Shown here: positions 16,490-24,940 of the stretch, piece after piece
How positions within the stretch are numbered: position 1 is the first letter of the stretch
Layout of the letters: each line of letters starts with the position of its first letter
From: Terriglobus sp. RCC_193
GTDB taxonomy: Bacteria; Acidobacteriota; Terriglobia; Terriglobales; Acidobacteriaceae
DNA length: 64,000 nt
Reading direction: 5' to 3'
Assembly (NCBI RefSeq): GCF_041355105.1
Contig: NZ_JBFUPK010000001.1
Coordinates: forward strand, 124,001-188,000
Made by a program: the position numbers and the translations under genes
Notes under the pieces: generated by a model
What the model was told of the DNA's origin: nothing
Database searches by the model: none
What the model saw: only the letters and a program-made list of their open reading frames with translations

Positions 16490-17194
16490 ATGGAAGCCAT
16501 TATCCTTGCCGGGGGGAAGGGAACGCGCCTTGCTGGCGTTGTTCCCAATCTGCCTAAGCCCATGGCACCCATCGCCGGGAAACCGTTTCTTTGGTATCTT
16601 CTGCAATCGCTGCAGCAACAGGGATTCACTCGCGTCATTCTCTCAATCGGCCACCTCGCCGCAGAGATTCGCAATGGCTTCGCACATCGGGATGGCCCGC
16701 TGGAAGTTATCTTCTGCGAAGAAAACGAACCGCTTGGGACCGGCGGAGCGATTCGTGCTGCAATGCGCATGGCACAGGGTGAATCCGTCTTCGTTCTCAA
16801 CGGTGACACCTTCGCCACTGTGGATTACGCTGCGATGCAGCAACAACATGTTGCTACGGCGAGCACACTTAGTCTTGCATTGATGCCGGTTCCTGACACC
16901 ACACGTTATGGCGCAGTTCAGGTGGACGGAACACACGTGATGGGCTTTTCAGAGAAGGGGCGTTCCGGTCCGGGTTACATTAACGCAGGCGTTTATCTTA
17001 TGCAACGCAATCTGCTGGAAACTCTCCAGCTGCCAGAACGGTTTTCCTTTGAAGAGCAGGTACTCATGCAGTATCTTCGCGACCTGCGTCCCACTGCATT
17101 TCTTGCCAGCGGATACTTCATCGACATTGGAATCCCGGAAGACTACGCACGTGCACAGGAAGAGCTCCCTCGCCAGATGTTCTTCAAGGAATAA
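16490..17194 (+). CDS. hddC: D-glycero-alpha-D-manno-heptose 1-phosphate guanylyltransferase-like
   Basis: This 234-residue nucleotidyltransferase begins MEAIILAGGKGTRLAGVVPN, with the NTP-binding signature and PKPMAPIAGKPFLWYLL. It continues with ENEPLGTGGAIR and FVLNGDTF, the metal-binding Asp. The TRYGAVQVDG and INAGVYLM segments and the C-terminal GYFIDIGIPEDYARAQEEL fit the HddC/RmlA-like group. Following HddA directly, it most likely makes GDP-D-glycero-D-manno-heptose for the polysaccharide. Substrate is inferred from context; mannose-1-phosphate or glucose-1-phosphate enzymes look similar. It is the last gene of the EPS run. Confidence 0.82.
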   Translation: MEAIILAGGKGTRLAGVVPNLPKPMAPIAGKPFLWYLLQSLQQQGFTRVILSIGHLAAEIRNGFAHRDGPLEVIFCEENEPLGTGGAIRAAMRMAQGESVFVLNGDTFATVDYAAMQQQHVATASTLSLALMPVPDTTRYGAVQVDGTHVMGFSEKGRSGPGYINAGVYLMQRNLLETLQLPERFSFEEQVLMQYLRDLRPTAFLASGYFIDIGIPEDYARAQEELPRQMFFKE

Positions 17195-17318
17195 ATAGCC
17201 AGCAACCCAGGTCACTTTGGCCGTTTGGACTGGCAGCGAATGTCACGCGTGAAGCGTAATGCGCCATCGATCTCTGCTCTTCCCTATGCAATGACAGCAT
17301 CATCCTCCATCCGACATA

Positions 17319-17966
17319 ATGGATGCTATGTCTGATGGCACACAGCGCCAGTCCAATGCGGACCGCGTCAAGCACGAATTATTGAGCCGCATCATGGATG
17401 GCCGCATGGCTCCCGGCCAGCGCATCGTGGAACTCCAGATCGCGAATGAAATGAAGACCAGCCAGGGACCCGTGCGCGAGGCACTGCGCGAACTGGAGGC
17501 GATGGATCTCATCATCACGGAACCTTACAAGGGGACGCGCGTTCGCGAGATCACGCCCAAGCAGGTAGAGGATGCCTATGACGTTCGTGCAGCACTGGAG
17601 CGGCTCGCCGCGGTTTCTGCTGCAAAATACTTCAAGGGCAATGTTGTGACATTGCGTAAACAGGCGAGCGCGGTAGAATCGGCGGCACGGCAGAAGAACC
17701 AAAGTGCCTACGGCCATCATGATGTGCAGTTCCATCGCATGATCGTTGCTGCTGCAAACAACCGCGCGTTGTTACGAAGCTGGGAAGCACTGGCGTATGA
17801 AGTGCGCATTGCCACGCGTCTCGGCAAAACACATGTTGATTTACTGGAAGCGCAGGCCATTCACTGGCAGGTTATTGAAGCCCTGGAAAAAGGCAACGGT
17901 GCCGCTGCCGGTCGCATGTTGGCAGCCAATGTTGTTACAGCTTTCCACCCTCACGATTCCCCTTAA
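17319..17966 (+). CDS. GntR family transcriptional regulator (FCD subfamily)
   Basis: This 215-residue protein has an N-terminal winged helix with RVKHELLSRIMDGRMAPGQR and SQGPVREALRELEAMDLI, the FadR/GntR signature. An all-helical FCD ligand domain starts at about residue 85 and contains HHDVQFHRMIVAAANNRALL, which carries family metal-binding histidines. It lies 12 bp upstream of a sugar isomerase-like gene, so a sugar or sugar-acid inducer is likely. ATG 17319 and ATG 17328 are both possible starts. Confidence 0.88.
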   Translation: MDAMSDGTQRQSNADRVKHELLSRIMDGRMAPGQRIVELQIANEMKTSQGPVREALRELEAMDLIITEPYKGTRVREITPKQVEDAYDVRAALERLAAVSAAKYFKGNVVTLRKQASAVESAARQKNQSAYGHHDVQFHRMIVAAANNRALLRSWEALAYEVRIATRLGKTHVDLLEAQAIHWQVIEALEKGNGAAAGRMLAANVVTAFHPHDSP

Positions 17967-17978
17967 GGACTTTGCACT

Positions 17979-18944
17979 ATGAAATTAGGTCTTCTCACAG
18001 CAGTGTTCGGCCAACTGAACTTCGACCAGCTTCTGGAAGAGTTGAAGAAGTATCCGCAATTACAGGCTCTTGAATTTGGCACAGGTAACTTCCCGGGCGA
18101 TAGCCATGTTGGTCTTGACGATCTTCTTGCCTCACCGCAGCGTGCCAAGGATTTCCGCCGCCGCGTGGAAGATACCGGCCGCATCATCAGCGCGCTCTCC
18201 TGTCATGGCAATCCCATCCATCCTGACCCCGCGGTTGCTGCGCGAGAAGATAAGATAATTCGCAAAACTATCCAGCTTGCGCAACTGCTGGAAGTGCCCG
18301 TGGTGAACACCTTCAGCGGCTGCCCCGGCGCGGGCCCGCAGGACAAGATTCCGAACTGGATCACAACCCCCTGGCCGCCGGAATATTCTGATGCTCTGGA
18401 CTGGCAGTGGAACGAACGCGTGATTCCTTACTGGAAAGAAACAGCCACCTTCGCTGCGGACCACGGCATTCGGGTCGCGCTGGAAGCGCATCCTGGCTTC
18501 GTGGTGTACAACCCCGAGACGGCACTGCGACTGCGTGAAGCTGCGGGCAAGAGCATCGGCGTGAACTTCGACCCGAGCCATTTCTGGTGGCAGGGAATCG
18601 ACATTCCCACAGCCATCGCAGACCTTGGCGAGGCCATCTTCCACTTCCATGCAAAAGATGTCTTCATCTCTCCGAACAACCGCGCCAAGAACGGCGTGCT
18701 GGACACGAAGAGCTATCGCCACATGCCGCAGCGTTCGTGGCTCTTTCGTTCCGTCGGCTGGGGGCACGGCGAACTCGAATGGAAATCCATCGCTTCCGCT
18801 CTGCGGCTTGCAGGCTACGACTACGTTCTCTCCATTGAGCATGAGGACGCGCTTGCCAGCATCCACGAAGGCTTAAGCTCTGCCATCAACATGCTTACAC
18901 GCGTCCTGCTGACCGAACCGCAGGTGGAGCCGTGGTGGACGTAG
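17979..18944 (+). CDS. Sugar phosphate isomerase/epimerase (xylose isomerase-like TIM barrel)
   Basis: This 321-residue AP_endonuc_2-type barrel begins MKLGLLTAVFGQLNFDQLLE. The metal ligands sit in recognisable positions: RVALEAHPGF (Glu), VNFDPSHFWWQG (Asp and His), FHFHAKDVF (His) and SIEHED (Glu). Such proteins act on sugars or inositol-type polyols in the cytoplasm. It probably forms an operon with the GntR gene 12 bp upstream and ends at a strong hairpin. No signal peptide. The precise substrate cannot be read from sequence. Confidence 0.8.
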   Translation: MKLGLLTAVFGQLNFDQLLEELKKYPQLQALEFGTGNFPGDSHVGLDDLLASPQRAKDFRRRVEDTGRIISALSCHGNPIHPDPAVAAREDKIIRKTIQLAQLLEVPVVNTFSGCPGAGPQDKIPNWITTPWPPEYSDALDWQWNERVIPYWKETATFAADHGIRVALEAHPGFVVYNPETALRLREAAGKSIGVNFDPSHFWWQGIDIPTAIADLGEAIFHFHAKDVFISPNNRAKNGVLDTKSYRHMPQRSWLFRSVGWGHGELEWKSIASALRLAGYDYVLSIEHEDALASIHEGLSSAINMLTRVLLTEPQVEPWWT

Positions 18945-18970
18945 GGGAACCGGTTGCATGAAATGCAAAC

Positions 18971-19005
18971 AGAAAGGGGATGCGAAGAACTCGCATCCCC
19001 TTTCT
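18971..19005. terminator. Strong bidirectional terminator
   Basis: A perfect 15-bp stem (AGAAAGGGGATGCGA / TCGCATCCCCTTTCT) with a 5-nt loop lies between the convergent sugar isomerase-like gene and MFS gene. A T-rich tail is only moderate on either side, but the stem is very stable. Confidence 0.8.
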
Positions 19006-19022
19006 ACTGTTGTTGTGATCGT

Positions 19023-20288
19023 TTAGATAGTGCCTTCTGCTACAGCCGTGCCTGTTGTGGCTTCCACCACCAGTGGCGTGGTGCTCAGCGTGGAATCCGC
19101 GTCGTCTTCGTTGTCCTTGAAGATGGCGGTGAACAACACCAGAACCACCAGAGACAGGCCTGCCGCCACGATCCAGATGGCGTGCCAGTTGTGCGCTGTG
19201 GTGCCATCGGCCAGTGTGGTGGCATACTTGTCCACCACCACACCGCTGAGCCATGCGCCCACCAGCATGCCCACACCATAGGTGATCAGCGTGATCAGGC
19301 CCTGTGCGGCGCTGCGGTAGGCCAGCGGAGCCTTACGATCGGTGTAGATCTGGCCTGTGACGAAGAAAAAGTCATAGCAGATGCCGTGCAGCAAAATGCC
19401 AAGCCATAACATCCACACGCCCGAGCCGGGGTTGCCATAAGAGAAGGCAACGTAGCGAAGCACCCATGCCAGCATGCCGCTGACCAGCATCCACTTCACG
19501 CCCAGGCGGCGGAAGAACCATGGGATGAGCAACATGCAGCCAAGTTCGCTCATCTGGCCACCGGTCATGATGCCGGCTGCGTTGTGCACCTGCAGCTGGT
19601 TCAGGAAAGGGTTGGTGAAGGCATAGTAGAACTGCAGCGGAATGCAGATGAGGAATGACGCAATCGCGAAGATCAGGAAGCTCTTATCGCGGAACATGCG
19701 GCGCACTTCCACCGGGAATAGATTGCCCACGGAGAAGGGTTCCGTAGCCTGCGGTGGTGTGGACGGCAACGTCAACGAATAGAAGGCCATGACCACGGAG
19801 GCAATCGCGGAGATGCGCAGTGGCAGGGCAGTAGCGTCGGCGTGGAAGTAGCTGATCAGCAGGCCAGCACAGATCCAGCCAATGGTGCCCAGCACACGGA
19901 TGGGTGCGAACTCCGTCTTGGGGTTATTGATGTGGCGGAAGGCAACCGTATTTGCCAACCCCAGCGTGGGCATGAAGAGTACCGCGTAAGTCAGGATGAT
20001 GCCGTATAGCGGACCGTAGTGTGTCTGGTTCGACGCCAGATATAGCAGCACGGCGCCAATGAGATGCAGCAGTGCCAGCATGTACTGCGCGGGCATCAGG
20101 TTATCGGCAACCCATCCTGCAAGAAACGGCGAGACAAGCGCGCCAATGGCGGTGCTACCTACAATCCACCCGGTTTGCACACCGGAGAAGTGCAGCGTCT
20201 GGCTCACCCAGGTGCTGACGGTCACATACCATCCACCCCAGATGAAGAACTCCAGGAACATCATCGCTGCCAGTTTTACCTTGGTCAT
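19023..20288 (-). CDS. MFS transporter, nucleoside:H+ symporter (NupG/XapB) type
   Basis: About 421 residues and 12 membrane helices. It begins MTKVKLAAMMFLEFFIWGGW, followed by YVTVSTWVSQTLHFSG, which is characteristic of the NHS nucleoside symporter group. Further matches are VGSTAIGALVSPFLAGWVAD and RVLGTIGWICAGLLI. The C-terminal tail is acidic and hydrophilic (KDNEDDADSTL). It would import nucleosides or a related polar solute with protons. I place the start at 20288, not at the open-frame start 20492, because the extra 68 residues are not membrane-like and homology begins at MTKVKL; a GGAG precedes it. Confidence 0.82.
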   Translation of the reverse strand: MTKVKLAAMMFLEFFIWGGWYVTVSTWVSQTLHFSGVQTGWIVGSTAIGALVSPFLAGWVADNLMPAQYMLALLHLIGAVLLYLASNQTHYGPLYGIILTYAVLFMPTLGLANTVAFRHINNPKTEFAPIRVLGTIGWICAGLLISYFHADATALPLRISAIASVVMAFYSLTLPSTPPQATEPFSVGNLFPVEVRRMFRDKSFLIFAIASFLICIPLQFYYAFTNPFLNQLQVHNAAGIMTGGQMSELGCMLLIPWFFRRLGVKWMLVSGMLAWVLRYVAFSYGNPGSGVWMLWLGILLHGICYDFFFVTGQIYTDRKAPLAYRSAAQGLITLITYGVGMLVGAWLSGVVVDKYATTLADGTTAHNWHAIWIVAAGLSLVVLVLFTAIFKDNEDDADSTLSTTPLVVEATTGTAVAEGTI

Positions 20289-20491
20289 TCGGGCTTTATC
20301 TCCATGGAATGCGGCGATCACCGCAGAAAGATTCGCAATTTGGCGTGCCTCGTGAGCATAGCCTGTGGCTGGATGCAGAAGCAATGCGCGTCGCGCTTCC
20401 AGCGGTAAATTGCGTACCTGCCGCATAGGAACCTTGAGGCGTAAACTGCGTCTAACAACATAGGGCTTCGTGCGCCCGGGAGCTTCCTCCA

Positions 20492-21691
20492 ATGAAATTG
20501 AAGAATCTGGTTCTCCTTACCACCCTTGCCGCCGTTCCGGTCGTGCCCGTGGTTGCGCAGACCTCCGGTCAGCAGACGCCTACCTCTACCACGTCCTCTA
20601 ATCCCGGCAATACGCCGCAGTCGAAGTCGCCCACCAACGGCGGACCTACCGGCGACGGCCCGGTGACGGCCTCGAAGGATGATCTGGAGAAGGCGCGCGC
20701 GGAAGCTGCGAAGAATAATAATCAGCCCATTCCGGAACCCGGCGACGAGCTGAAGAAGGACATCAAGAAGGGCTCTACGGAGGACGTCAACGCCACCGGT
20801 ACGCGCGACATCGGTGGTCGCGGCCTGGGGAACTGGTTTTCAACGGACTGGGAAGTTCGCAACGGTAAGTCCTACGCGGTCGAAATCGAACGTTCCTCGC
20901 ACCTCATCACAGATCCCGTCATTGTCGAATATGTGAACCGTGTTGGCCAGAACATCGTGAAGAACTCCGATGCCAAGGTGCCGTTCACCATCAAGGTTAT
21001 CGATTCCGACGAGATCAACGCCATGGCTTTGCCCGGTGGTTTTTTCTACGTGAACAGCGGCCTCATCCTGGCCGCGGACAATGAAAGCGAACTCGCCGGT
21101 GTGATGGCGCACGAGATCGCGCATGTGTGTGCGCACCACGCAGCCCGCCAGATGACGCGTCTGGAGTACATGCAGCTTTCCACCGTGCCCCTGATCTTCA
21201 TGGGCGGCTACACGGCATACGGCATCTACGAGGCATCGCAGCTGGCCATTCCGCTTGGCTTTCTGAAGTTCTCGCGTAACTTTGAGGCGGAAGCCGACTA
21301 CCTCGGCATTCAATACGCCTATCGCTCCGGGTACGATCCTCAGGGCCTTATCACCATGTTTGAAAAGCTGGACGCGTTAGAGAAGCGCAAGCCTGGCGTT
21401 CTGGCACGCGCCTTCTCTGACCACCCGCAGACACCGGATCGCATTGATCGTTCTGAGCAGGAGATTGCCACTATCCTGCCCTCGCGTCCGGATTATCTGG
21501 TCACGTCGTCTGAATTCGACGACATCAAGGCACGGCTGGCTCGCATTCAGAACAAACGCAAGGTCGACGGTGGCAAGGACGGCAACAAACCCACGCTGCG
21601 CCGCACCACTGCCAGTAACAACGACCCGGCCAGCACGCAGGACAGCGGCAATAGCAATGACAACCGCCCGGTGCTCAACCGCCGCGATTAA
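20492..21691 (+). CDS. M48 family zinc metalloprotease, secreted
   Basis: This 399-residue protein has a signal peptide (MKLKNLVLLTTLAAVPVVPV, cleaved near VVAQ) and a Ser/Thr/Pro/Asn-rich low-complexity stretch to about residue 100. The M48 domain carries the zinc motif HEIAH at about 207-211 and the third ligand in FEAEADYLG. A polar Lys/Asn-rich tail follows. It resembles the protease half of BepA/LoiP-type periplasmic enzymes that degrade misfolded outer-membrane proteins, but has no TPR domain. Divergent from the MFS gene; a hairpin follows. Confidence 0.87.
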   Translation: MKLKNLVLLTTLAAVPVVPVVAQTSGQQTPTSTTSSNPGNTPQSKSPTNGGPTGDGPVTASKDDLEKARAEAAKNNNQPIPEPGDELKKDIKKGSTEDVNATGTRDIGGRGLGNWFSTDWEVRNGKSYAVEIERSSHLITDPVIVEYVNRVGQNIVKNSDAKVPFTIKVIDSDEINAMALPGGFFYVNSGLILAADNESELAGVMAHEIAHVCAHHAARQMTRLEYMQLSTVPLIFMGGYTAYGIYEASQLAIPLGFLKFSRNFEAEADYLGIQYAYRSGYDPQGLITMFEKLDALEKRKPGVLARAFSDHPQTPDRIDRSEQEIATILPSRPDYLVTSSEFDDIKARLARIQNKRKVDGGKDGNKPTLRRTTASNNDPASTQDSGNSNDNRPVLNRRD

Positions 21692-21710
21692 CCTCTCTTC
21701 CGTGACTCGA

Positions 21711-21735
21711 AAAGGCCCGCAACCAGCGGGCCTTT
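21711..21735 (+). terminator. Hairpin after the M48 protease gene
   Basis: A perfect 10-bp stem AAAGGCCCGC / GCGGGCCTTT with 5-nt loop AACCA begins 19 bp after the stop. The T-run is short, yet position and symmetry suit an intrinsic terminator upstream of the riboswitch. Confidence 0.7.
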
Positions 21736-21805
21736 CGTATGCGGTAAAGAAGCAGAATGATATTCTTGTTGAGGAAACGCAAAATCTAACCTATCGATTT
21801 TCGAT

Positions 21806-21846
21806 CCGGACGAGACGCGCCGTACCCGGTAAGGACAAGACGACGC
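21806..21846 (+). ncRNA. Guanidine-III riboswitch (ykkC-III)
   Basis: This 41-nt leader element closely follows the guanidine-III aptamer as I remember it: CCGGACGAG, then GCGCCGTACCCGGT, then AGGACAAGACG, ending CGC. The two CCGG blocks can form the pseudoknot, and GCGCCGT can pair with the 3' ACGACGC except at one C-A position. The element ends 16 bp before the start codon of a SugE/Gdx-type guanidinium exporter, exactly the gene this class controls. Guanidinium binding near the ribosome site is expected to turn translation on. Identification rests on recalled consensus plus context. Confidence 0.85.
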
Positions 21847-21862
21847 AGCGGAGCGTCTCTTC

Positions 21863-22186
21863 ATGTCGAACCCCTGGGTTCTTATCTTTGTCGCGGGTCT
21901 TCTTGAAACCACATGGGCCGTTGGCCTGAAATACACACATGGTTTCACTCGCCTGTTTCCCAGCATCTTTACTCTCATCGCTCTCGCAGGCAGCATGTAT
22001 CTGCTGGCCCGTGCAGCGCAGACGCTTCCTATTGGTACTGCATACGCTGTGTGGGTAGGCATCGGCGCTGTGGGAGCAACCATCCTCGGCATTGCACTTT
22101 TCGATGAGCCGGCAACAGCTCCGCGCCTGCTCTTCCTCACGATGTTGATCGGTTCCATCCTTGGCCTGAAGTACACGTCGCACTAA
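21863..22186 (+). CDS. gdx: Guanidinium exporter, SMR family
   Basis: This 107-residue protein has four helices and the Gdx/SugE signature. It starts NPWVLIFVAGLLETTWAVGL with the essential membrane Glu (ETTWAVGLKYTHGF), followed by LARAAQTLPIGTAYAVWVGI and GAVGATILGIALFDEPATAP. Gdx works as a dual-topology dimer exchanging guanidinium for protons across the inner membrane. The KYTHGFTRL motif sets it apart from the multidrug EmrE type. Its leader carries a guanidine-III riboswitch, which confirms the substrate class. It is a single-gene unit ended by a hairpin. Confidence 0.93.
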   Translation: MSNPWVLIFVAGLLETTWAVGLKYTHGFTRLFPSIFTLIALAGSMYLLARAAQTLPIGTAYAVWVGIGAVGATILGIALFDEPATAPRLLFLTMLIGSILGLKYTSH

Positions 22187-22218
22187 AGGTTTCTTCACTT
22201 GCGTTTCTTCTGAACGGA

Positions 22219-22251
22219 AAGCAGGACCGTTGCACAGATGCGGTCCTGCTT
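22219..22251 (+). terminator. Terminator after gdx
   Basis: An 11-bp perfect stem AAGCAGGACCG / CGGTCCTGCTT with an 11-nt loop, followed by CTGCTTTGC, begins 33 bp after the gdx stop and before the GH43 gene. Confidence 0.65.
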
Positions 22252-22309
22252 CTGCTTTGCGCTTGTTTGCGTGGAGCAATACCGCGTTGCCGATCTACAA
22301 TCAACCGCA

Positions 22310-23317
22310 ATGCGTATTCGAACCCTTCTTGCCACGCTTCTTTTCGCGGCCACAGCCACGGCGCAGTCCACTTTTACGAATCCGGTGCTCGATCACGGTC
22401 CTGATCCGTGGGTGATTCGTTACAAGGGTTCGTATTTCTACATGAACACCACCGGCAAAGACCTGCAGATTCGCAAGACCACGGACATGGCTGTTCTGGA
22501 TAAGGCTGCGCCGGTCATCGTGTGGACACCCGAACCAGGTCACGAATGGTCAAAGGAACTATGGGCGCCGGAACTGCATCGCTGGGGCAATAAGTGGTAC
22601 ATCTACTTCGCCGCGGACGCTGGCAAGAATGAAGATCATCGCATCTATGTCGTCGAGAATCCGTCGGACGATCCCACGCAGGGCACATGGATACTGAAGG
22701 GGAAGGTTGCCGATAGCACGGACAAGTGGGCCATTGACGCATCTGTCTTTGAGCATCGCGGTCAGCATTACATCATCTGGTCGGGCTGGCAGGGCGATCA
22801 CGACGGCGAACAGGATATCTTCATCGCGCATATGAGTAACCCGTGGACCATCGACAGTCCACGCACACTCATTGGCAAGCCAACATATGAGTGGGAGTTG
22901 CACGGCGATCTGCCGGGACGCCACGTCAACGTGAATGAAGGCCCGGAGTTCCTGCCGCATGGTGATAAGGTTTTCGTCACCTTCTCCGCGAACGGCTGCT
23001 GGACAGACTTCTATTCGCTGGGCGAACTGGAAGTGAAGGCAAACGCGAACCTGCTCGACGCAAAGAGCTGGACGAAGATCGATCATCCGTTCTTCACCAC
23101 CGAACCATCAGCACACGCTTACAGCCCCGGCCACAATGGATTTTTCACTGCGCCCAACGGTCAAAACTGGATCATCTATCACGCCAATCCAGAGGCAGGA
23201 CAGGGCTGCGGCAATCACCGCTCGCCCCGCATCCAGCCATTTACCTGGAACGCGGATGGTACGCCGAATTTCGGCAAGCCAGTGCCCATTAACCAGCCCA
23301 TGCCTTCCCCGAGGTGA
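22310..23317 (+). CDS. Glycoside hydrolase family 43 protein
   Basis: This 335-residue secreted five-bladed propeller hydrolase has a signal peptide ending TATAQS at about residue 20. Family landmarks: NPVLDHGPDPWVIRYKGSYF (catalytic base Asp), WAPELHRWGNKWYIYFAA, KWAIDASVFEHRGQHYIIWS (pKa-modulating Asp) and VNEGPEFLPHGDKVFVTFS (acid Glu). GH43 enzymes release arabinose or xylose from plant hemicellulose. The frame opens earlier, but ATG 22310 gives the intact signal peptide. It stands alone after gdx. The exact specificity is not decided by sequence. Confidence 0.88.
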   Translation: MRIRTLLATLLFAATATAQSTFTNPVLDHGPDPWVIRYKGSYFYMNTTGKDLQIRKTTDMAVLDKAAPVIVWTPEPGHEWSKELWAPELHRWGNKWYIYFAADAGKNEDHRIYVVENPSDDPTQGTWILKGKVADSTDKWAIDASVFEHRGQHYIIWSGWQGDHDGEQDIFIAHMSNPWTIDSPRTLIGKPTYEWELHGDLPGRHVNVNEGPEFLPHGDKVFVTFSANGCWTDFYSLGELEVKANANLLDAKSWTKIDHPFFTTEPSAHAYSPGHNGFFTAPNGQNWIIYHANPEAGQGCGNHRSPRIQPFTWNADGTPNFGKPVPINQPMPSPR

Positions 23318-23324
23318 CAATCGG

Positions 23325-23749
23325 ATGCACGTCAGTCTCACACGCCTGCGTATTCGCTCCCTGCGTTTTCTTCCCGGGTTCGTGGTGTATGCGCTGCGGT
23401 CGGAATCGCAGGTACGCAGCGCGGCAGGCTTTCGCAAAGGCTCGCTGCTGCCGGACCGCAAGCTTACTTTCTGGACTATGACCCTGTGGGACAGTCCAGA
23501 GAGCATGCGTGCGTATATGACCTCCGGAGCGCACAAGGCAGCCATGCCAAAGCTATTGCATTGGTGCGATCAGGCCTGCGTAACGCATTGGGAGACGGAT
23601 GAAGATGAGTGCCCTCATGGGAGTATGCAGCCTCTCGCATGCGAAGCCAGGGACGTCCCTCTAAGGTGCTTCATCCGGCGTCCGGTCACGTTGACCTTAC
23701 CTTTGATCCGCCGCGTCTGCGTCCGTTCAAACCCATCAAGCCGCGCTAA
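23325..23749 (+). pseudogene. Frameshifted monooxygenase-like (spheroidene/DUF3291-like) small protein
   Basis: The frame begins MHVSLTRLRIRSLRFLPGFV, continues through SLLPDRKLTFWTMTLWD and MRAYMTSGAHKAAMPKLL, then degrades near 23613 into a low-quality tail. Switching frame at that point gives a sensible continuation, SWEYAASRMRSQGRPSKVLH then VDLTFDPPRLRPFKPIKPR, stopping at 23749. One missing C in GAGTGCCC (expected GAGCTGCCC) would restore ...DEDELPSWEY.... So this is one gene with a single-base deletion, either a true pseudogene or an assembly error. The family fits small dimeric alpha/beta-barrel oxygenase-like proteins; substrate is unknown. Confidence 0.65.
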
Positions 23750-23785
23750 GCGAAAACCTTCGAACCAAACTGGAATCCAATCATC

Positions 23786-24808
23786 ATGAGTGATCTTGTT
23801 CTTGTCACCGGCGGCACTGGCTTTGTCGGTATCCACTGCATCGTCGCGTTGTTACGCCAGGGCTATCGTGTTCGCACGACGGTACGTTCGCTTGATCGCA
23901 GTCATGAAATCAGCAATATGCTGGCGTGTGCAGGTCTGGGTGATAGCCATGTTGAATTCTGTACGACTGACCTTACTTCTGACACAGGTTGGCCCGAGGC
24001 CGTTGCAGGCTGCCGTTATGTACTCCACGTGGCTTCGCCGTTCTTCTTTGGCAAGGATGAGAAGACCATGGACCTGACCACACCCGCTCGCGAGGGCACA
24101 CTTCGTGTTCTTCGCGCAGCACGCGATGCAGGTGTGGAGCGAGTCGTTCTAACCAGTTCCTTTGCCGCTATTGGCTATGGGCATCCGGATCGTTCCACAT
24201 CTTTTACGGAAGAAGACTGGACCAACGTAGACGGCGATGACGTGAGTCCATACATCCGCAGCAAAGCCATTGCCGAACGTGCCGCATGGGACTTCCTTGC
24301 GCGCGAAGGTGGCAATCTTCAACTTGCATCGGTTAACCCGGTTGGCATCTTCGGTCCTGCACTTGGTCCAAAGCTCTCGACGTCGGTGCAGATTCTTCAA
24401 CGCATGTTGAAAGGCGAATTTCCCGGTGTTCCCCGCATCGCGTTTGGTGCCGTCGATGTTCGCGATGTCGCTGACCTCGAACTCCTTGCCATGACACATC
24501 CTGAGGCCAATGGCCAACGCTTTCTCGCTATCAGCGGTAACGCTGTCCCGTTTATCGAATACGCAAATATCCTGCGCCAACACCTTGGTGCACGTGGTGC
24601 AAAGCTGCCCAAACGCGAAGTGTCGGATTGGATGATCCGTGCCTTCGCGGTCATCAGGCCAGAGGCAAAAGACCTGGTCCCGCAGCTTGGCAAACGTCGT
24701 CAGACAACGTCTGCGAAAGCGCAGCAACTCCTCGGCTGGCAACCGCGTTCTGTTGAAGAAGCCCTCAACTCCAGCGCCGACAGCCTCTTTGATCTCGGTC
24801 TCGTGTAA
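23786..24808 (+). CDS. NAD(P)-dependent SDR reductase, dihydroflavonol reductase-like
   Basis: This 340-residue extended SDR has the nucleotide-binding motif LVTGGTGFVGIHCIVALL. It then shows RTTVRS (NADP-type Arg), VLHVASPFFFG, RVVLTSSFAAIGYG, and the YxxxK catalytic pair in SPYIRSKAIAERAAW. The C-terminal part is the substrate domain typical of DFR/aldehyde-reductase-like enzymes. It would reduce a ketone or aldehyde in the cytoplasm; the natural substrate is unknown. It follows the frameshifted gene by 36 bp, so both may have been one transcription unit. Confidence 0.85.
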   Translation: MSDLVLVTGGTGFVGIHCIVALLRQGYRVRTTVRSLDRSHEISNMLACAGLGDSHVEFCTTDLTSDTGWPEAVAGCRYVLHVASPFFFGKDEKTMDLTTPAREGTLRVLRAARDAGVERVVLTSSFAAIGYGHPDRSTSFTEEDWTNVDGDDVSPYIRSKAIAERAAWDFLAREGGNLQLASVNPVGIFGPALGPKLSTSVQILQRMLKGEFPGVPRIAFGAVDVRDVADLELLAMTHPEANGQRFLAISGNAVPFIEYANILRQHLGARGAKLPKREVSDWMIRAFAVIRPEAKDLVPQLGKRRQTTSAKAQQLLGWQPRSVEEALNSSADSLFDLGLV

Positions 24809-24835
24809 GCAAGAAAACCAGCGAAGCTTACACGA

Positions 24836-24878
24836 ACGAAGTTCGTCATCCTGAGCGAAGCCGAAGGACCTGCTCTCC
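24836..24878. repeat. Intergenic repeat copy, inverted relative to others
   Basis: The stretch containing GTCATCCTGAGCGAAGC and GAAGGACCTGC is the reverse complement of a unit (GCAGGTCCTTC ... GCTCAGGATGAC) found in forward orientation near 46670, 53505, 54750 and 62970. It lies between the SDR and TIGR03435 genes. Confidence 0.75.
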
Positions 24879-24940
24879 TTTGTGCTTTGTGCAATGCCAA
24901 AGGAAGAGCGGAAAACGATCTGCGCTAAGCTGGAAGCGCC

